DNA of 53,972 nucleotides. Source: an uncultured Alphaproteobacteria bacterium. GTDB lineage: Bacteria > Pseudomonadota > Alphaproteobacteria > RF32 > CAG-239. Below the pieces are notes generated by a model. The model was not told where the DNA came from. It was given only the letters and a program-made list of their open reading frames with translations, and did no database searches. The stretch spans positions 1 through 53,972 of the forward strand of contig CALXUO010000038.1 in NCBI GenBank assembly GCA_944391695.1, written 5' to 3'. This document shows positions 44,468 through 53,860 of this stretch, one piece after another (within the stretch, counting starts at the first letter, position 1; each line of letters opens with the position of its first letter). The position numbers and the translations under genes are program-made.

Positions 44468-46231
44468 CTATTTATACAAATCTCTCTGCCGATATTTGGT
44501 ATGCAACAACTCGTGCGCTTTACCTTCTCCAGCCTTACCTAAAAATTCGGCATATAGTTGCTTAATCGAAGCATTATGATGCGACAAACGATTCTTAGCC
44601 TCTTCATCTTCATCATTTAGCCCCTTGGAGCGTAATTTTCTGATTTCATCATTGATACCCCAAGGCTTGGGCAAATTATGCATCATAACTTTGGGTTGTC
44701 CGCCGCCGGCAATACACCCGCCGCGGCAGGCCATCACCTCAATAAAGTGATAAGACATATCCTCACCCGCTTCTTCGGCATTTCTAATTTGGTTCATCAG
44801 TTCTTCGACATTACCGACACCGTTAACCACGGCAATTTTCACTTTAGTACCTTTAATATCAACCTCAGCCGCTTTTATACCTTCAAGACCTTCTATCGCC
44901 TCGAAATTAAGCTTTCCAAGCTCTTGTCCGGTAATATAAAAATATGCCGTCCGCAAAGCCGCCGTCATAACGCCTCCTGTAACCCCGAATATAGTTCCGG
45001 CACCGGAATACTCACCCAACGGATCATCAGCCAATTCATCTTTCAAACCTTTGAAGTTAATTCCGGCTTGTCTTATCATCTTGGCCAACTCTCTGGTAGT
45101 AATCACCACATCAACATCCTGATATCCTGAAGAACGCATGGTTTCATGACGATGTATTTCCCACTTTTTGGCCGTGCACGGCATAACCGAAACCACTCTT
45201 ATTTTTTCCGGATCAATTCCTGCTTTTTGTGCATAATAAGTTTTGGCCACCGCGCCAAGCATCTGATGCGGCGATTTACAACTTGAAAGGTTGGACAATC
45301 TTTCCGGATAATATTTTTCCATATAATCCACCCAAGCCGGACAACAAGAGGTAAACAGCGGCAAATTTTCTTTGTTGGTAAATCTATTCACAAATTCGGT
45401 TGCCTCTTCAATAATGGTCAAATCGGCGGCAAAATTGGTATCAAACACTTTGGCAAACCCAAGTCTGCGCAAAGCGGCATAAATTTTTCCGGTCAGATTT
45501 TCGCCAAAATCATAGCCGAATTCTTCACCCAAAGCCACTCTCACTGCCGGCGCAATCTGCACCACCGTAACCAGCTCTTTGTCTTTGAGCATATCCCAAA
45601 CTTTTTTAGTATCATCATATTCGGTTATGGCGCCTGTTGGGCAGTGCGCGGCACATTGTCCGCACTTAATACAGGGAGTATTAGCAAGCTTGGCATCATT
45701 TGCTCCGCTAACTTTGGTCGGCAGCCCGCGGTTAAGATAACTCAAGGCCCAAACATTTTGTTGGTTTTGGCAAATATCGACACATCTGCCGCACACAATA
45801 CATTTCGAAGGCTCCAACACAATTGCCTGGGTTGAATCATCTATTTCTTTTTGCGCCAAAATTTTACGAATTTCATCACGGTCAACCCCCATCTGCATAG
45901 CCATCTCTTGCAGTTCGCATTGCCCGCTTCTTGCGCATTTTAGACAATCATTGGGATGATTACTCAAAATAAGCTCCAACACAGTTTTTCTGATTTCTTG
46001 CAGCTCGGCATCATTGGTAATAATTTCCATTCCCTCAGCCGCCGGAGTACAGCAAGAGCGCATAATACGACCGCCCACTTTAACAATACACATTCCGCAA
46101 CCGGCCGAAGGATCCACATCGGGGTGTTTACACAATGTCGGAATATCTATTTGCACGCTGCGAGCCGCATCCAAAATCGAAGTACCCTCCTTAACCTCTA
46201 CTTCAAAATTATCAATTTTCAACTTAACCAT
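44468..46231 (-). CDS. hydA: [FeFe]-hydrogenase catalytic subunit HydA, NADH-linked type
   Basis: Makes or uses H2. 587 residues from ATG 46231 (GGGAGAACT upstream). N-terminal [2Fe-2S] domain (about 1-75), a His/Cys [4Fe-4S] motif (HPNDCLKC...C, about 92-106), two [4Fe-4S] clusters in CIVCGRCVDIC and CIKCGQCAAHC (about 145-200), and the H-cluster domain with TSCCPAW (294-300), MPCTAKKWE (350-358) and MACRGGCIAGGGQP (500-513). All H-cluster cysteines are present. It is the last gene of hydC-hydB-hydA and starts one base after hydB ends. The maturases HydE, HydF and HydG are not in the window. Confidence 0.95.
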   Translation of the reverse strand: MVKLKIDNFEVEVKEGTSILDAARSVQIDIPTLCKHPDVDPSAGCGMCIVKVGGRIMRSCCTPAAEGMEIITNDAELQEIRKTVLELILSNHPNDCLKCARSGQCELQEMAMQMGVDRDEIRKILAQKEIDDSTQAIVLEPSKCIVCGRCVDICQNQQNVWALSYLNRGLPTKVSGANDAKLANTPCIKCGQCAAHCPTGAITEYDDTKKVWDMLKDKELVTVVQIAPAVRVALGEEFGYDFGENLTGKIYAALRRLGFAKVFDTNFAADLTIIEEATEFVNRFTNKENLPLFTSCCPAWVDYMEKYYPERLSNLSSCKSPHQMLGAVAKTYYAQKAGIDPEKIRVVSVMPCTAKKWEIHRHETMRSSGYQDVDVVITTRELAKMIRQAGINFKGLKDELADDPLGEYSGAGTIFGVTGGVMTAALRTAYFYITGQELGKLNFEAIEGLEGIKAAEVDIKGTKVKIAVVNGVGNVEELMNQIRNAEEAGEDMSYHFIEVMACRGGCIAGGGQPKVMMHNLPKPWGINDEIRKLRSKGLNDEDEEAKNRLSHHNASIKQLYAEFLGKAGEGKAHELLHTKYRQRDLYK

Positions 46232-46232
46232 C

Positions 46233-47918
46233 TTAGTTCTCCCCCGCCGCAGCTTTATTCTCAACCAGTTTATCGTTATATTCTTTTTCATAGAACTTCA
46301 AGGTAGACAACACCGGATTCGGAGCAGTCTGTCCCAGCCCGCACAACGATGCTTTTTGCATGGCGGTTGCAATCCTTTTAAGTTGAGCCAAATCCTTTTT
46401 GTTTCCTTTTCCCTTGCTGATTTTTTCAAGCAAAGCTAACATCTGCTTGCCGCCGATACGACACGGCGCGCATTTGCCGCAAGATTCATCAACCGTAAAA
46501 TCGAGATAGAACTTGGCCAGCTCCACCATATCCGAGCAGTCATCAATCACAATCATACCGCCCGAACCCATAATCGAACCAACTTTTTTAAGTTCTTCAT
46601 AGCAAACCGGCATATCCATATATTCTTTTGGAATAACACCTCCTGATGGACCTCCTGTCTGCACGGCCTTAAGCTTTTTGCCATTCGGCACGCCGCCACC
46701 GATTTCATTAACAATTTGATTAATGGTTGTTCCCATCGGCACTTCAATAAGGCCCGAGTGCTCCACCTGACCTGTCAAAGCAAAAACTTTTGTTCCTTTT
46801 GATGTTTCGGTACCAAAAGAAGCAAACCAATCAGCCCCTTTGAGCAATATTTTAGAAACATTAGCCAAAGTTTCCACATTGTTAACACAGGATGGTTTTT
46901 CCCACAAACCTTTGTTTGTCGGATAAGGCGGACGCGGCCTCGGAGTTCCTCTGGCGCCCTCAATTGAGTGAATAAGAGCTGTCTCCTCACCGCAAACAAA
47001 CGCACCCGCACCAAGCCTGATATCAACATTAAAGCAAAAATCCGTTCCCATAATATTGTTACCCAAAAGCCGATTCTTTTTGCAGGCTTTAATGGCTTTT
47101 TCAAGCCTTTCGACCGCCAACGGATATTCGGCTCTGACATAAAACCAGCCATCGGTTGCGCCGATAGCATAAGCGGCAATCATCATTCCCTCGATTACGG
47201 CGTGAGGATCACCTTCCAAGATTGACCTATCCATATAAGCCCCCGGGTCTCCCTCGTCGCCATTACAGATAATAAACTTTTCATCCACCGTCGGCACTTT
47301 GGCAGCCAGCTCCCATTTCATACCGGTAGAAAAACCACCGCCGCCGCGACCGCGCAAACCCGATTTTTTAATTTCTTCGACCACTTGCGCCGGCGTCATG
47401 GTTTTCAAGGCCTTTTCAAGCGCCAAATAACCGCCTCTGGCCATATATTCCGAAATATCTTCCGGATCCATATGTCCGGCATTTTTCAGCACCACTTTTT
47501 CTTGCTTGGTAAAGAATGGCAGCTCCAAAGACAAAACATATTTCTGCAGATCATCAGGTACCGCAAAATCGCCCTCAACAGCTATTGCCGGCAATACATA
47601 TTTTTCCATAATTTGTTTTGCCGATTCTAAATCGACGCGTTTAAATAGAGCATCTTTTTTACCCTTTATTTCAACTCTGATAAGCGGCCCTTGGGCGCAC
47701 AACCCCATACATCCGGTAGCCACCACTCTGATTTTGTCCTCAACCTCGTGTTCGGCCACCATGTTTTTAATCAAATCCAAGATATCATCGCTGCCCGAAG
47801 ATTTGCAGCCTGTCGAATGGCAGCAATAAATATTGCAAACAAACCTTTCTATTTCGGCCAATTTATTTTTGGCAATTTCATGAACATCAAATCTCTTATC
47901 CAAATCAATATCGGCCAT
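46233..47918 (-). CDS. hydB: Hydrogenase subunit HydB, NuoF-like
   Basis: Flavin subunit linking NAD(H) to the hydrogenase. 561 residues. An N-terminal thioredoxin-like [2Fe-2S] part (about 20-125, CCHSTGC and CMGLC) precedes a NuoF-like FMN/NAD domain with GLRGRGGGGFSTGMKWE (about 190-206), ICNGDEGDPGAYMDR and GAGAFVCGEETAL. The [4Fe-4S] site is SCGKCAPCRIGGKQ (about 495-508). It ends soon after this domain, without the C-terminal ferredoxin module of some bifurcating HydB proteins, so bifurcation is uncertain. GAGGAGGA precedes the start. Confidence 0.93.
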   Translation of the reverse strand: MADIDLDKRFDVHEIAKNKLAEIERFVCNIYCCHSTGCKSSGSDDILDLIKNMVAEHEVEDKIRVVATGCMGLCAQGPLIRVEIKGKKDALFKRVDLESAKQIMEKYVLPAIAVEGDFAVPDDLQKYVLSLELPFFTKQEKVVLKNAGHMDPEDISEYMARGGYLALEKALKTMTPAQVVEEIKKSGLRGRGGGGFSTGMKWELAAKVPTVDEKFIICNGDEGDPGAYMDRSILEGDPHAVIEGMMIAAYAIGATDGWFYVRAEYPLAVERLEKAIKACKKNRLLGNNIMGTDFCFNVDIRLGAGAFVCGEETALIHSIEGARGTPRPRPPYPTNKGLWEKPSCVNNVETLANVSKILLKGADWFASFGTETSKGTKVFALTGQVEHSGLIEVPMGTTINQIVNEIGGGVPNGKKLKAVQTGGPSGGVIPKEYMDMPVCYEELKKVGSIMGSGGMIVIDDCSDMVELAKFYLDFTVDESCGKCAPCRIGGKQMLALLEKISKGKGNKKDLAQLKRIATAMQKASLCGLGQTAPNPVLSTLKFYEKEYNDKLVENKAAAGEN

Positions 47919-47920
47919 TT

Positions 47921-48394
47921 TTATTCCTCCTCAAAAGTCTTGCGCCATTCAGCCAAAATTTCCGGCACCATCTCAGGCGTCATCCGGCCGTATGTTTTGC
48001 CGTTAACCACACACACCGGAGCCAAACCGCAGCATCCCACGCATCTAACGCTTTGCAGATGAAACATCTTATCTTTGGTGCTTTCACCCTCATTAATACC
48101 AAGCTCAGACTTAAACTTCTCCAACACCTTGTCATTTCCTTTAAGATAACATGCCGTACCGGTACAAACCGAAATAACCGCCTTACCCGGAGCCTCCAAT
48201 TTAAAAAAGTTATAAAAAGTCAACACTTCATAAATTCTGGCAAGCGGCACTCCCATATTAAGCGACACATCGACCGCATCTTGCCAATCAACATACCCCT
48301 TAACATCTTGAATTTCATGCAACGCCATAATCAAAGAGCCCCGCTTTTTACGCCATTTATTGGCAATCTGCGCAGCTTGGGAAACATCAGACAT
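47921..48394 (-). CDS. hydC: Hydrogenase subunit HydC, NuoE-like
   Basis: Thioredoxin-like [2Fe-2S] electron carrier of the hydrogenase complex. 157 residues from ATG 48394 (AAGGAG seven bases upstream); the longer open frame lacks a site. Four cluster cysteines are in VCTGTACYLKG and RCVGCCGLAPVC, typical of NuoE/HydC. It is the first gene of the operon and is divergent from lptF. Confidence 0.93.
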   Translation of the reverse strand: MSDVSQAAQIANKWRKKRGSLIMALHEIQDVKGYVDWQDAVDVSLNMGVPLARIYEVLTFYNFFKLEAPGKAVISVCTGTACYLKGNDKVLEKFKSELGINEGESTKDKMFHLQSVRCVGCCGLAPVCVVNGKTYGRMTPEMVPEILAEWRKTFEEE

Positions 48395-48432
48395 ATATAT
48401 CTCCTTAAAATCTAGTATCAAACTAATCCTGA

Positions 48433-48461
48433 ATGATAAATACAAACAGACACAACTTCAA
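48433..48461 (-). promoter_or_regulatory. Candidate promoter of hydCBA
   Basis: On the minus strand TTGAAG (48456-48461) and TATCAT (48433-48438) are separated by exactly 17 bases. The start would be about 30 bases before the hydC start codon. I see no clear FNR-type site. Confidence 0.4.
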
Positions 48462-48553
48462 GCAGATTCTTAAGCTCCCCCCAAATTTATTTTGACAATT
48501 CACAAAAAATCGTCCATTTTGCATAAATAAGTTTAAATATAAAATAAAACGGT

Positions 48554-48559
48554 TATAAT
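48554..48559 (+). promoter_or_regulatory. -10 box placed for a leaderless lptF transcript
   Basis: A perfect TATAAT ends eight bases before the lptF ATG. No Shine-Dalgarno lies between them (TTCGGGTT). A transcript started at the usual distance would begin at or next to the start codon. The -35 region is weak (GTTTAA at 48531-48536). Confidence 0.4.
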
Positions 48560-48567
48560 TTCGGGTT

Positions 48568-49701
48568 ATGAAAAAACTCAATATATATATTACCAAACAA
48601 ATCATTATTGGTTTTTTACTGGTAAGTTTTTCGTTGATGTCGATTATCTGGCTTTCGCAATCGCTCCGTTTTCTTGATTTGATTGCGTCCAAAGGGATAT
48701 CGACAGGTATTTTTATTGAGCTAACCTCGCTTTTAATGCCGCGCATTTTTACTATTCTGGCACCGATTTCATTATTTGCCGCTGTTTTATTTGTTTATAA
48801 CCGCATGTTGTCCGACCGCGAATTAGTTGTTATGAAAGCAGCCGGCATCAGCCCCTGGCAACTGGCCAAACCATCCATATTTATTGGAAGTTTGCTGGTT
48901 TTTGCCAACATTTATGTTCTAAACATTGGGATTCCAAAAGCCGAAAACGCTTTCAACGATTTAGAGTGGAAAGTCAAAAACAACATTTCTCACCTTATGT
49001 TCCGCGAAGGAGAATTCACCACTTTACAGCCGGAACTAACTGTTTTTATCACCACCCACGAAGATGACGGCACGGTAGGCGGCATTTTGATTAACGATGA
49101 ACGTACACCGCAAAAAAAATCGACCACCACCGCTGAAAAAGGCATTATTATAAAAACCGAAAAAGGCCCACGGATTGTTTTAATCAATGGCACACGCCAA
49201 GAAATATCGCTAAAAGACAACCAATTTTCATCGGTAAACTTCACCAAATATTCGGTTGATTTTGGCATCAAAGGGACCAAGTCGCGCCGCAAAGACAGTG
49301 TTCGCGTCCGTTCTTTTTCTGAGCTTATGGGAGCCTTAGACGATTCTTCTCTGCCGCAAACCGAGCGTTACAAATGGTTTATTGAAGGCAACAAACGTAT
49401 CACCACGCCGCTTTTATCCATAGTTTATGCGCTTTTGGGTTGCACCGGTTTACTAATTAGCAATTTTAACCGCCGCGGCCAAACCAAAACTATCGCCCTA
49501 TCATTAACATCAGTTATTTTCATTCAAGCACTTGATCTTATCTCTGGCAACCTTGCATCAAAAAACTTGGCTTGGCTGATACTCATGTATTTAAACGTTA
49601 TTATTCCGTTTGTTTTCTGCATTATTTTGCTTTTGCTTCCCGGAAAGCCTGAGCATCATCGCAACAATCACAAGCCCGTTTCAGGAGAAGACGATGCTTA
49701 A
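48568..49701 (+). CDS. lptF: LPS export ABC transporter permease LptF
   Basis: Partner of LptG in the LptB2FG extractor. 377 residues with three N-terminal membrane segments (about 8-32, 55-78, 98-120), a periplasmic jellyroll (about 130-245) and three C-terminal membrane segments. LptF-type signatures: LNIYITKQIIIGFLLVSFSL at the start, LSDRELVVMKAAGISPWQLAKP and a C-terminal NFNRRGQTKTIALSL. It overlaps the lptD start by eight bases. Normally followed by lptG, which here is 26 kb away. Confidence 0.92.
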   Translation: MKKLNIYITKQIIIGFLLVSFSLMSIIWLSQSLRFLDLIASKGISTGIFIELTSLLMPRIFTILAPISLFAAVLFVYNRMLSDRELVVMKAAGISPWQLAKPSIFIGSLLVFANIYVLNIGIPKAENAFNDLEWKVKNNISHLMFREGEFTTLQPELTVFITTHEDDGTVGGILINDERTPQKKSTTTAEKGIIIKTEKGPRIVLINGTRQEISLKDNQFSSVNFTKYSVDFGIKGTKSRRKDSVRVRSFSELMGALDDSSLPQTERYKWFIEGNKRITTPLLSIVYALLGCTGLLISNFNRRGQTKTIALSLTSVIFIQALDLISGNLASKNLAWLILMYLNVIIPFVFCIILLLLPGKPEHHRNNHKPVSGEDDA

Positions 49702-51925
49702 AAGACAAACTATGTTAGGAGTATTACTTTCGGCCTTCTTTATCTCAGATGCACAAGCAGATGACAGTCTTATTCTGTTAGACACTAAAAAAACCATAGA
49801 ATCTTCCAAACCCAAATCCTTAACCAACTTAGAACCACGACATGACGTAACCGATATTTTGTCATCCTCACCCCAAGAAGAGACCGACATTTATTTTTCA
49901 GCCGACGAAATGGAAAACGATTCGACACAAGACACTATAACCGCATCCGGCAATGTCGAAATTATCCGCCAAGATACAACTTTGCGAGCCGACAAAGTTA
50001 TATACAACCAAAAAACCGACCATATTTCGGCCGTTGGCAACGTAATTTTAGTTGAAAAAAGCGGCAATGTTATATTTGCCGACAAAGCTGACTTACAAGA
50101 TCACATGCAAAACGCCGATGTTCAAAACATTAAAGTCGTCATGGCAGATAAAACTCGTCTTGCCGCCAACTCTTTTCATAAGAAACAAGATGACACCAAA
50201 GTTTTAAGACAGGCTGTTTATACTCCTTGCGATAATTGCTTAGGGGAATCACCTCTTTGGCAGCTCAAAGCCCAAAAAGTCATTCATCAGCCTCAAGATC
50301 AAAATATTGAATACCAACATGCTTTTTTAGAAATAAAGGGAGTGCCTATTTTATACACTCCGTTTTTCTCGCATCCTGATCCAACGGTAAAACACCGTTC
50401 CGGATTTTTGTTTCCGCGTATTATGAGCAGCAGTTATCTTGGTGCGGGAATTCAACCGCAATATTTTTGGGATATTTCCCCGCAAGAAAACCTAATTTTT
50501 AATCCTATTTTATCCTCGGACAAAGGGATTATTTACTCTGGCATATTTAACAAATACTTTTACAACGGTGAGCTAAGTGCCTCGGGTACTTTTATGCACG
50601 ATGACGACGAAGACAAAAACCGCGGCAACCTGTTTTTATACGGGCGCTATGAAATAAATGACTATTGGGTTGCAGATACCGACATTAACTATGCCTCTGA
50701 TGAGAATTACCTAAAAGACCTTTCTTTACCCAAAAAAGACGATTCATGGCTTACTTCGCGTGTCCGTCTGCAAGCATTCGATAACCGCAACTATGCTTCA
50801 ATCGAAGGCTACTACTATGATATGCTGAGCTACAATTTACAAAACAGCAACACTCCATATATTATTCCGTTTATGAGTTATGAAAACATATCTTCCCCTG
50901 ACCGTTACGGAGCCTATTTCAAAAACACCTTTAATATGGCCTCGGTCTATCATGAAGAATATGACGCCTCGCAACGCCTAACAATGATAAACTCGTGGAA
51001 TTTGCCTTATACCAGTCCTTACGGCGAAAAATATCGTTTAGTTGCCTCTCTCAAATCTGACTTATATTACATCAGCCAATACCAAAACGAATTAGGCCAA
51101 GACTATACCGGCACCACCGGCAGGATATTTCCGCAAATAGGATTAGAATGGCGTCTTCCGTTTATCAAAACCACTGCCAACACCTCTCAAATTTTGGAAC
51201 CGATTATAGTTGCCGCATTTGCTCCCAACCAAGACAATAAGCCTGACAAAATCCCCAATGAAGACAGTATGGATGTAGAAATCACCGACGCAAATATTTT
51301 TGATCTTGACCGTTATTCGGGCTATGATCGCAATGACACCGGCAGCCGTATAAGCTATGGTCTAAACTGGAGTTTCTACGACCGCAAATGGGGACGCTCA
51401 TCGGCTCTGTTGGCACAAACCTATGAATTTGACAAAGAAGACAATCTGTTTAACCAACCCGGTGAAACCAGTCATTTTTCAGATTACGTCGGTAGAATTT
51501 ATGCGGCACCCAGTCAATATTTTGATATGAACTATCGTTTTAAGCTTGATAAAGAAGATTTCAAAATAACCTATAGCGAACTCGGAGCTTCTTTGGGAAG
51601 CGATATTTTGCGTCTGTATACATCTTATATTTTCTTTCCCGAAGCCGAGAACTATGCAGAATATATTGACACTCATCGTAAAGAAATTTATATGTCTATT
51701 AATTCAAAAATTACTCGCAATTGGTCGATTGATATGTTTGCACGTCAAGATTTGGTAAACGACCACACTATTTCTAACGGCGGCGGCATTATTTATGAAG
51801 ATGAATGTTCTCGTTTTGCGCTTCACTTAGAAAAAGAATTCTCCGATGACCCCAAAGACGAAAACGAGATTACAGTTTATTTTTCCTTCTTCTTAAAAAC
51901 AATTGGCAGCGTTGGAACCAATTAA
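49694..51925 (+). CDS. lptD: LPS-assembly protein LptD
   Basis: Outer-membrane beta-barrel that inserts LPS, working with LptE. With ATG 49694 (AGGAG upstream) the protein starts with a signal peptide ending near DAQAD and has 743 residues. An N-terminal OstA/LptA-like jellyroll (about 50-170, DITASGNV-type repeats) is followed by a C-x-x-C segment (TPCDNCLGESPLW), then barrel strands to the end. The last residue is not aromatic. The order lptF-lptD-surA-rsmA is conserved in alphaproteobacteria. Confidence 0.93.
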   Translation: MLKRQTMLGVLLSAFFISDAQADDSLILLDTKKTIESSKPKSLTNLEPRHDVTDILSSSPQEETDIYFSADEMENDSTQDTITASGNVEIIRQDTTLRADKVIYNQKTDHISAVGNVILVEKSGNVIFADKADLQDHMQNADVQNIKVVMADKTRLAANSFHKKQDDTKVLRQAVYTPCDNCLGESPLWQLKAQKVIHQPQDQNIEYQHAFLEIKGVPILYTPFFSHPDPTVKHRSGFLFPRIMSSSYLGAGIQPQYFWDISPQENLIFNPILSSDKGIIYSGIFNKYFYNGELSASGTFMHDDDEDKNRGNLFLYGRYEINDYWVADTDINYASDENYLKDLSLPKKDDSWLTSRVRLQAFDNRNYASIEGYYYDMLSYNLQNSNTPYIIPFMSYENISSPDRYGAYFKNTFNMASVYHEEYDASQRLTMINSWNLPYTSPYGEKYRLVASLKSDLYYISQYQNELGQDYTGTTGRIFPQIGLEWRLPFIKTTANTSQILEPIIVAAFAPNQDNKPDKIPNEDSMDVEITDANIFDLDRYSGYDRNDTGSRISYGLNWSFYDRKWGRSSALLAQTYEFDKEDNLFNQPGETSHFSDYVGRIYAAPSQYFDMNYRFKLDKEDFKITYSELGASLGSDILRLYTSYIFFPEAENYAEYIDTHRKEIYMSINSKITRNWSIDMFARQDLVNDHTISNGGGIIYEDECSRFALHLEKEFSDDPKDENEITVYFSFFLKTIGSVGTN

Positions 51926-51944
51926 AAAACAAGGAGTTATATCT

Positions 51945-52847
51945 ATGAAAAAAATATTTTTAAGTTTTTTATTTTCAATCTTCCTGATTTTTTCCGCCTC
52001 TGCCGAATCAATCAAAATAGCAGCCTTAGTCAACGGCGAAATAATTTCAAGCGAAGATTTAGCAGACCAGCTTAACATATTTATGCTCAACTCGCCCATA
52101 CCCTACAACGCTCAAACAGCCCAAATGATAAAACAACGTATTTTAGCCCAAACCATTGAGCAAAAACTAAAAGCGCAAGCCGCCGCCAAAGCCGGAATTT
52201 CGGTAAGCGATGCGGAAGTAGAAGAGCAAATGAAAGGCTGGGCTCAAAAAAATAAAATAAATTTATCTTCTCTGTCGCAAAAAAGCATCAATCGCCAGGC
52301 CTTAGCCGACAACATCAGGGCCGAAATTGCTTGGGTAAAGATGGTGCGCAATCAATATTATCAAACCGCCAACATCACCCAAAAAGAAATCGATGAAACC
52401 ATCCGCGAAGTAACCGAAGACATGAGCATAAAAAAATATTTGGTTTCCGAAATTTATATCAAGAAAAAGAATGCCGCGGATATCCAAGGTCTGGTTGACA
52501 AGCTCCGTGAAGATCCTCGTTTTGAGCTTTATGCCGCCCATTTTTCAGAAGCACCTTCTGCTTCCAACGGCGGCAATTTAGGCTGGATTAACTCCGGAAA
52601 AATGCTCTCAGCCTTAGAAATGCGTTTATCCTCAATGTCTCCCGGAGAAATAAGCGACGCCATTTTAATTGGGGATGGCTATTATATTCTTAAACTGCAA
52701 CAAGTTTTTGACCCCAAACAAAACCCTGATTTTTCACCGGATTCAAAAGAAATAAAAACATTACTTGAGAACCAAAAAATGGAGGCCATTTCTAAAAACA
52801 AGCTCCAAGAAATTAAGCAAAAAGCCATCATTGAAATCAAACAATAA
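51945..52847 (+). CDS. surA: Periplasmic chaperone/peptidyl-prolyl isomerase SurA
   Basis: Escorts outer-membrane proteins such as LptD. 300 residues from ATG 51945 (AAGGAG eight bases upstream); the longer frame overlaps lptD. Signal peptide ends near SASA; a SurA_N helical domain (about 25-150) is followed by one parvulin domain (about 170-265, with EAPSASNGGNLGWINSGKML). The family in E. coli has two parvulin domains; single-domain SurA is common in alphaproteobacteria. Between lptD and rsmA; pdxA, often located here, is absent. Confidence 0.92.
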   Translation: MKKIFLSFLFSIFLIFSASAESIKIAALVNGEIISSEDLADQLNIFMLNSPIPYNAQTAQMIKQRILAQTIEQKLKAQAAAKAGISVSDAEVEEQMKGWAQKNKINLSSLSQKSINRQALADNIRAEIAWVKMVRNQYYQTANITQKEIDETIREVTEDMSIKKYLVSEIYIKKKNAADIQGLVDKLREDPRFELYAAHFSEAPSASNGGNLGWINSGKMLSALEMRLSSMSPGEISDAILIGDGYYILKLQQVFDPKQNPDFSPDSKEIKTLLENQKMEAISKNKLQEIKQKAIIEIKQ

Positions 52848-52859
52848 GGCGTTTGGTTA

Positions 52860-53717
52860 ATGGACATCAAAACTGCAATTCAAACTTTGCCTTCTTTAAG
52901 GCTTACCGTTGAGGCTCAAGGTTTATTGGCAAAAAAAAGTTTGGGGCAGAATTTTTTGCTTGATAAAAACATCACCGACAAAATAGTCAGGATGTCTTTA
53001 TCCAGCCAAAGCCTGACATCATTTAGCGGGGCTCATGTTTTTGAGGTAGGCCCAGGACCAGGTGGCCTGACCCGCTCGGTACTGGAGCAAGAACCGGACA
53101 AAATAACGGTTATAGAGCTTGACGAGCGTTGCATCAAAATTATGCAGGATATTAAAAACAAAACCGGCGATGTTCTAGAGATTATCAATCAAGATGCTTT
53201 GATTTATGATTTTGCATTTGCTGAAAAATATGCCAAGCATATTGTTTCCAATCTGCCTTATAACATTTCGGTCCCGCTTCTAACCAAATGGTTATATGAT
53301 ATCAAGAAATATTCTTCATTGACTTTGATGTTTCAAAAAGAGGTTGCCGACCGGATAATGGCTTCACCTCGCACCAAAGACTATGGCCGCATCTCGATTT
53401 TGGCACAATTGCAATGCAGTATAACCCACCTTTTTGATCTAAATCCCGAGAGCTTTACTCCGGCGCCCAAAGTATGGTCCAGTGTTTTGGTTTTTACTCC
53501 TTTATCACATGCTTTAAATATCGAAGAAATAAAGGCGCTTGAGAAACTAACGTCTCAAACGTTTTCCATGCGCCGCAAGATGATTCGTCAAAGCTTAAAA
53601 AACTTTTCTGAGCTGGATTCCGTTTGCCGCGAGATTGGTATTTTACCTACAATGCGCCCGGAAGAGCTCACACCTGAGCAATTTTTAGCTTTGGCTCAAA
53701 AGCTTTATCTCAAATAA
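52860..53717 (+). CDS. rsmA: 16S rRNA (adenine(1518/1519)-N6)-dimethyltransferase
   Basis: Dimethylates two adenines near the 3' end of 16S rRNA late in 30S assembly. 285 residues. Motifs: KKSLGQNFLLDKNI, FEVGPGPGGLTRSVL (SAM-binding), and NLPYNIS (catalytic). The C-terminus has SMRRKMIRQSLKNF. It is the last gene of the lptF-lptD-surA-rsmA group, 12 bases after surA. No terminator is seen before the IS terminus, which starts 21 bases after the stop. Confidence 0.96.
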   Translation: MDIKTAIQTLPSLRLTVEAQGLLAKKSLGQNFLLDKNITDKIVRMSLSSQSLTSFSGAHVFEVGPGPGGLTRSVLEQEPDKITVIELDERCIKIMQDIKNKTGDVLEIINQDALIYDFAFAEKYAKHIVSNLPYNISVPLLTKWLYDIKKYSSLTLMFQKEVADRIMASPRTKDYGRISILAQLQCSITHLFDLNPESFTPAPKVWSSVLVFTPLSHALNIEEIKALEKLTSQTFSMRRKMIRQSLKNFSELDSVCREIGILPTMRPEELTPEQFLALAQKLYLK

Positions 53718-53770
53718 AAAACCACCCTTTGATTGAACTGTCCCCCAAAAATTGGACAAGTAAAAAAAGT

Positions 53771-53798
53771 CCCGAAGATTGCGATAGCAATTTTCGGG
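53771..53798. terminator. Hairpin with T-run inside the right IS end
   Basis: Same 12-bp hairpin as at 63-90, followed by AATTTTTT in the plus direction. It stands between rsmA and the IS reading frame. Confidence 0.55.
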
Positions 53799-53860
53799 AT
53801 AATTTTTTATACTCACTACATAGATGAAGGGACAAGACATGAAGAGACGAATATTTACAT

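Noticed and set aside
48492..48497. TTGACA as -35 box for lptF
   Set aside because: No acceptable -10 box lies 16-18 bases downstream, and the good TATAAT at 48554 is too far away.
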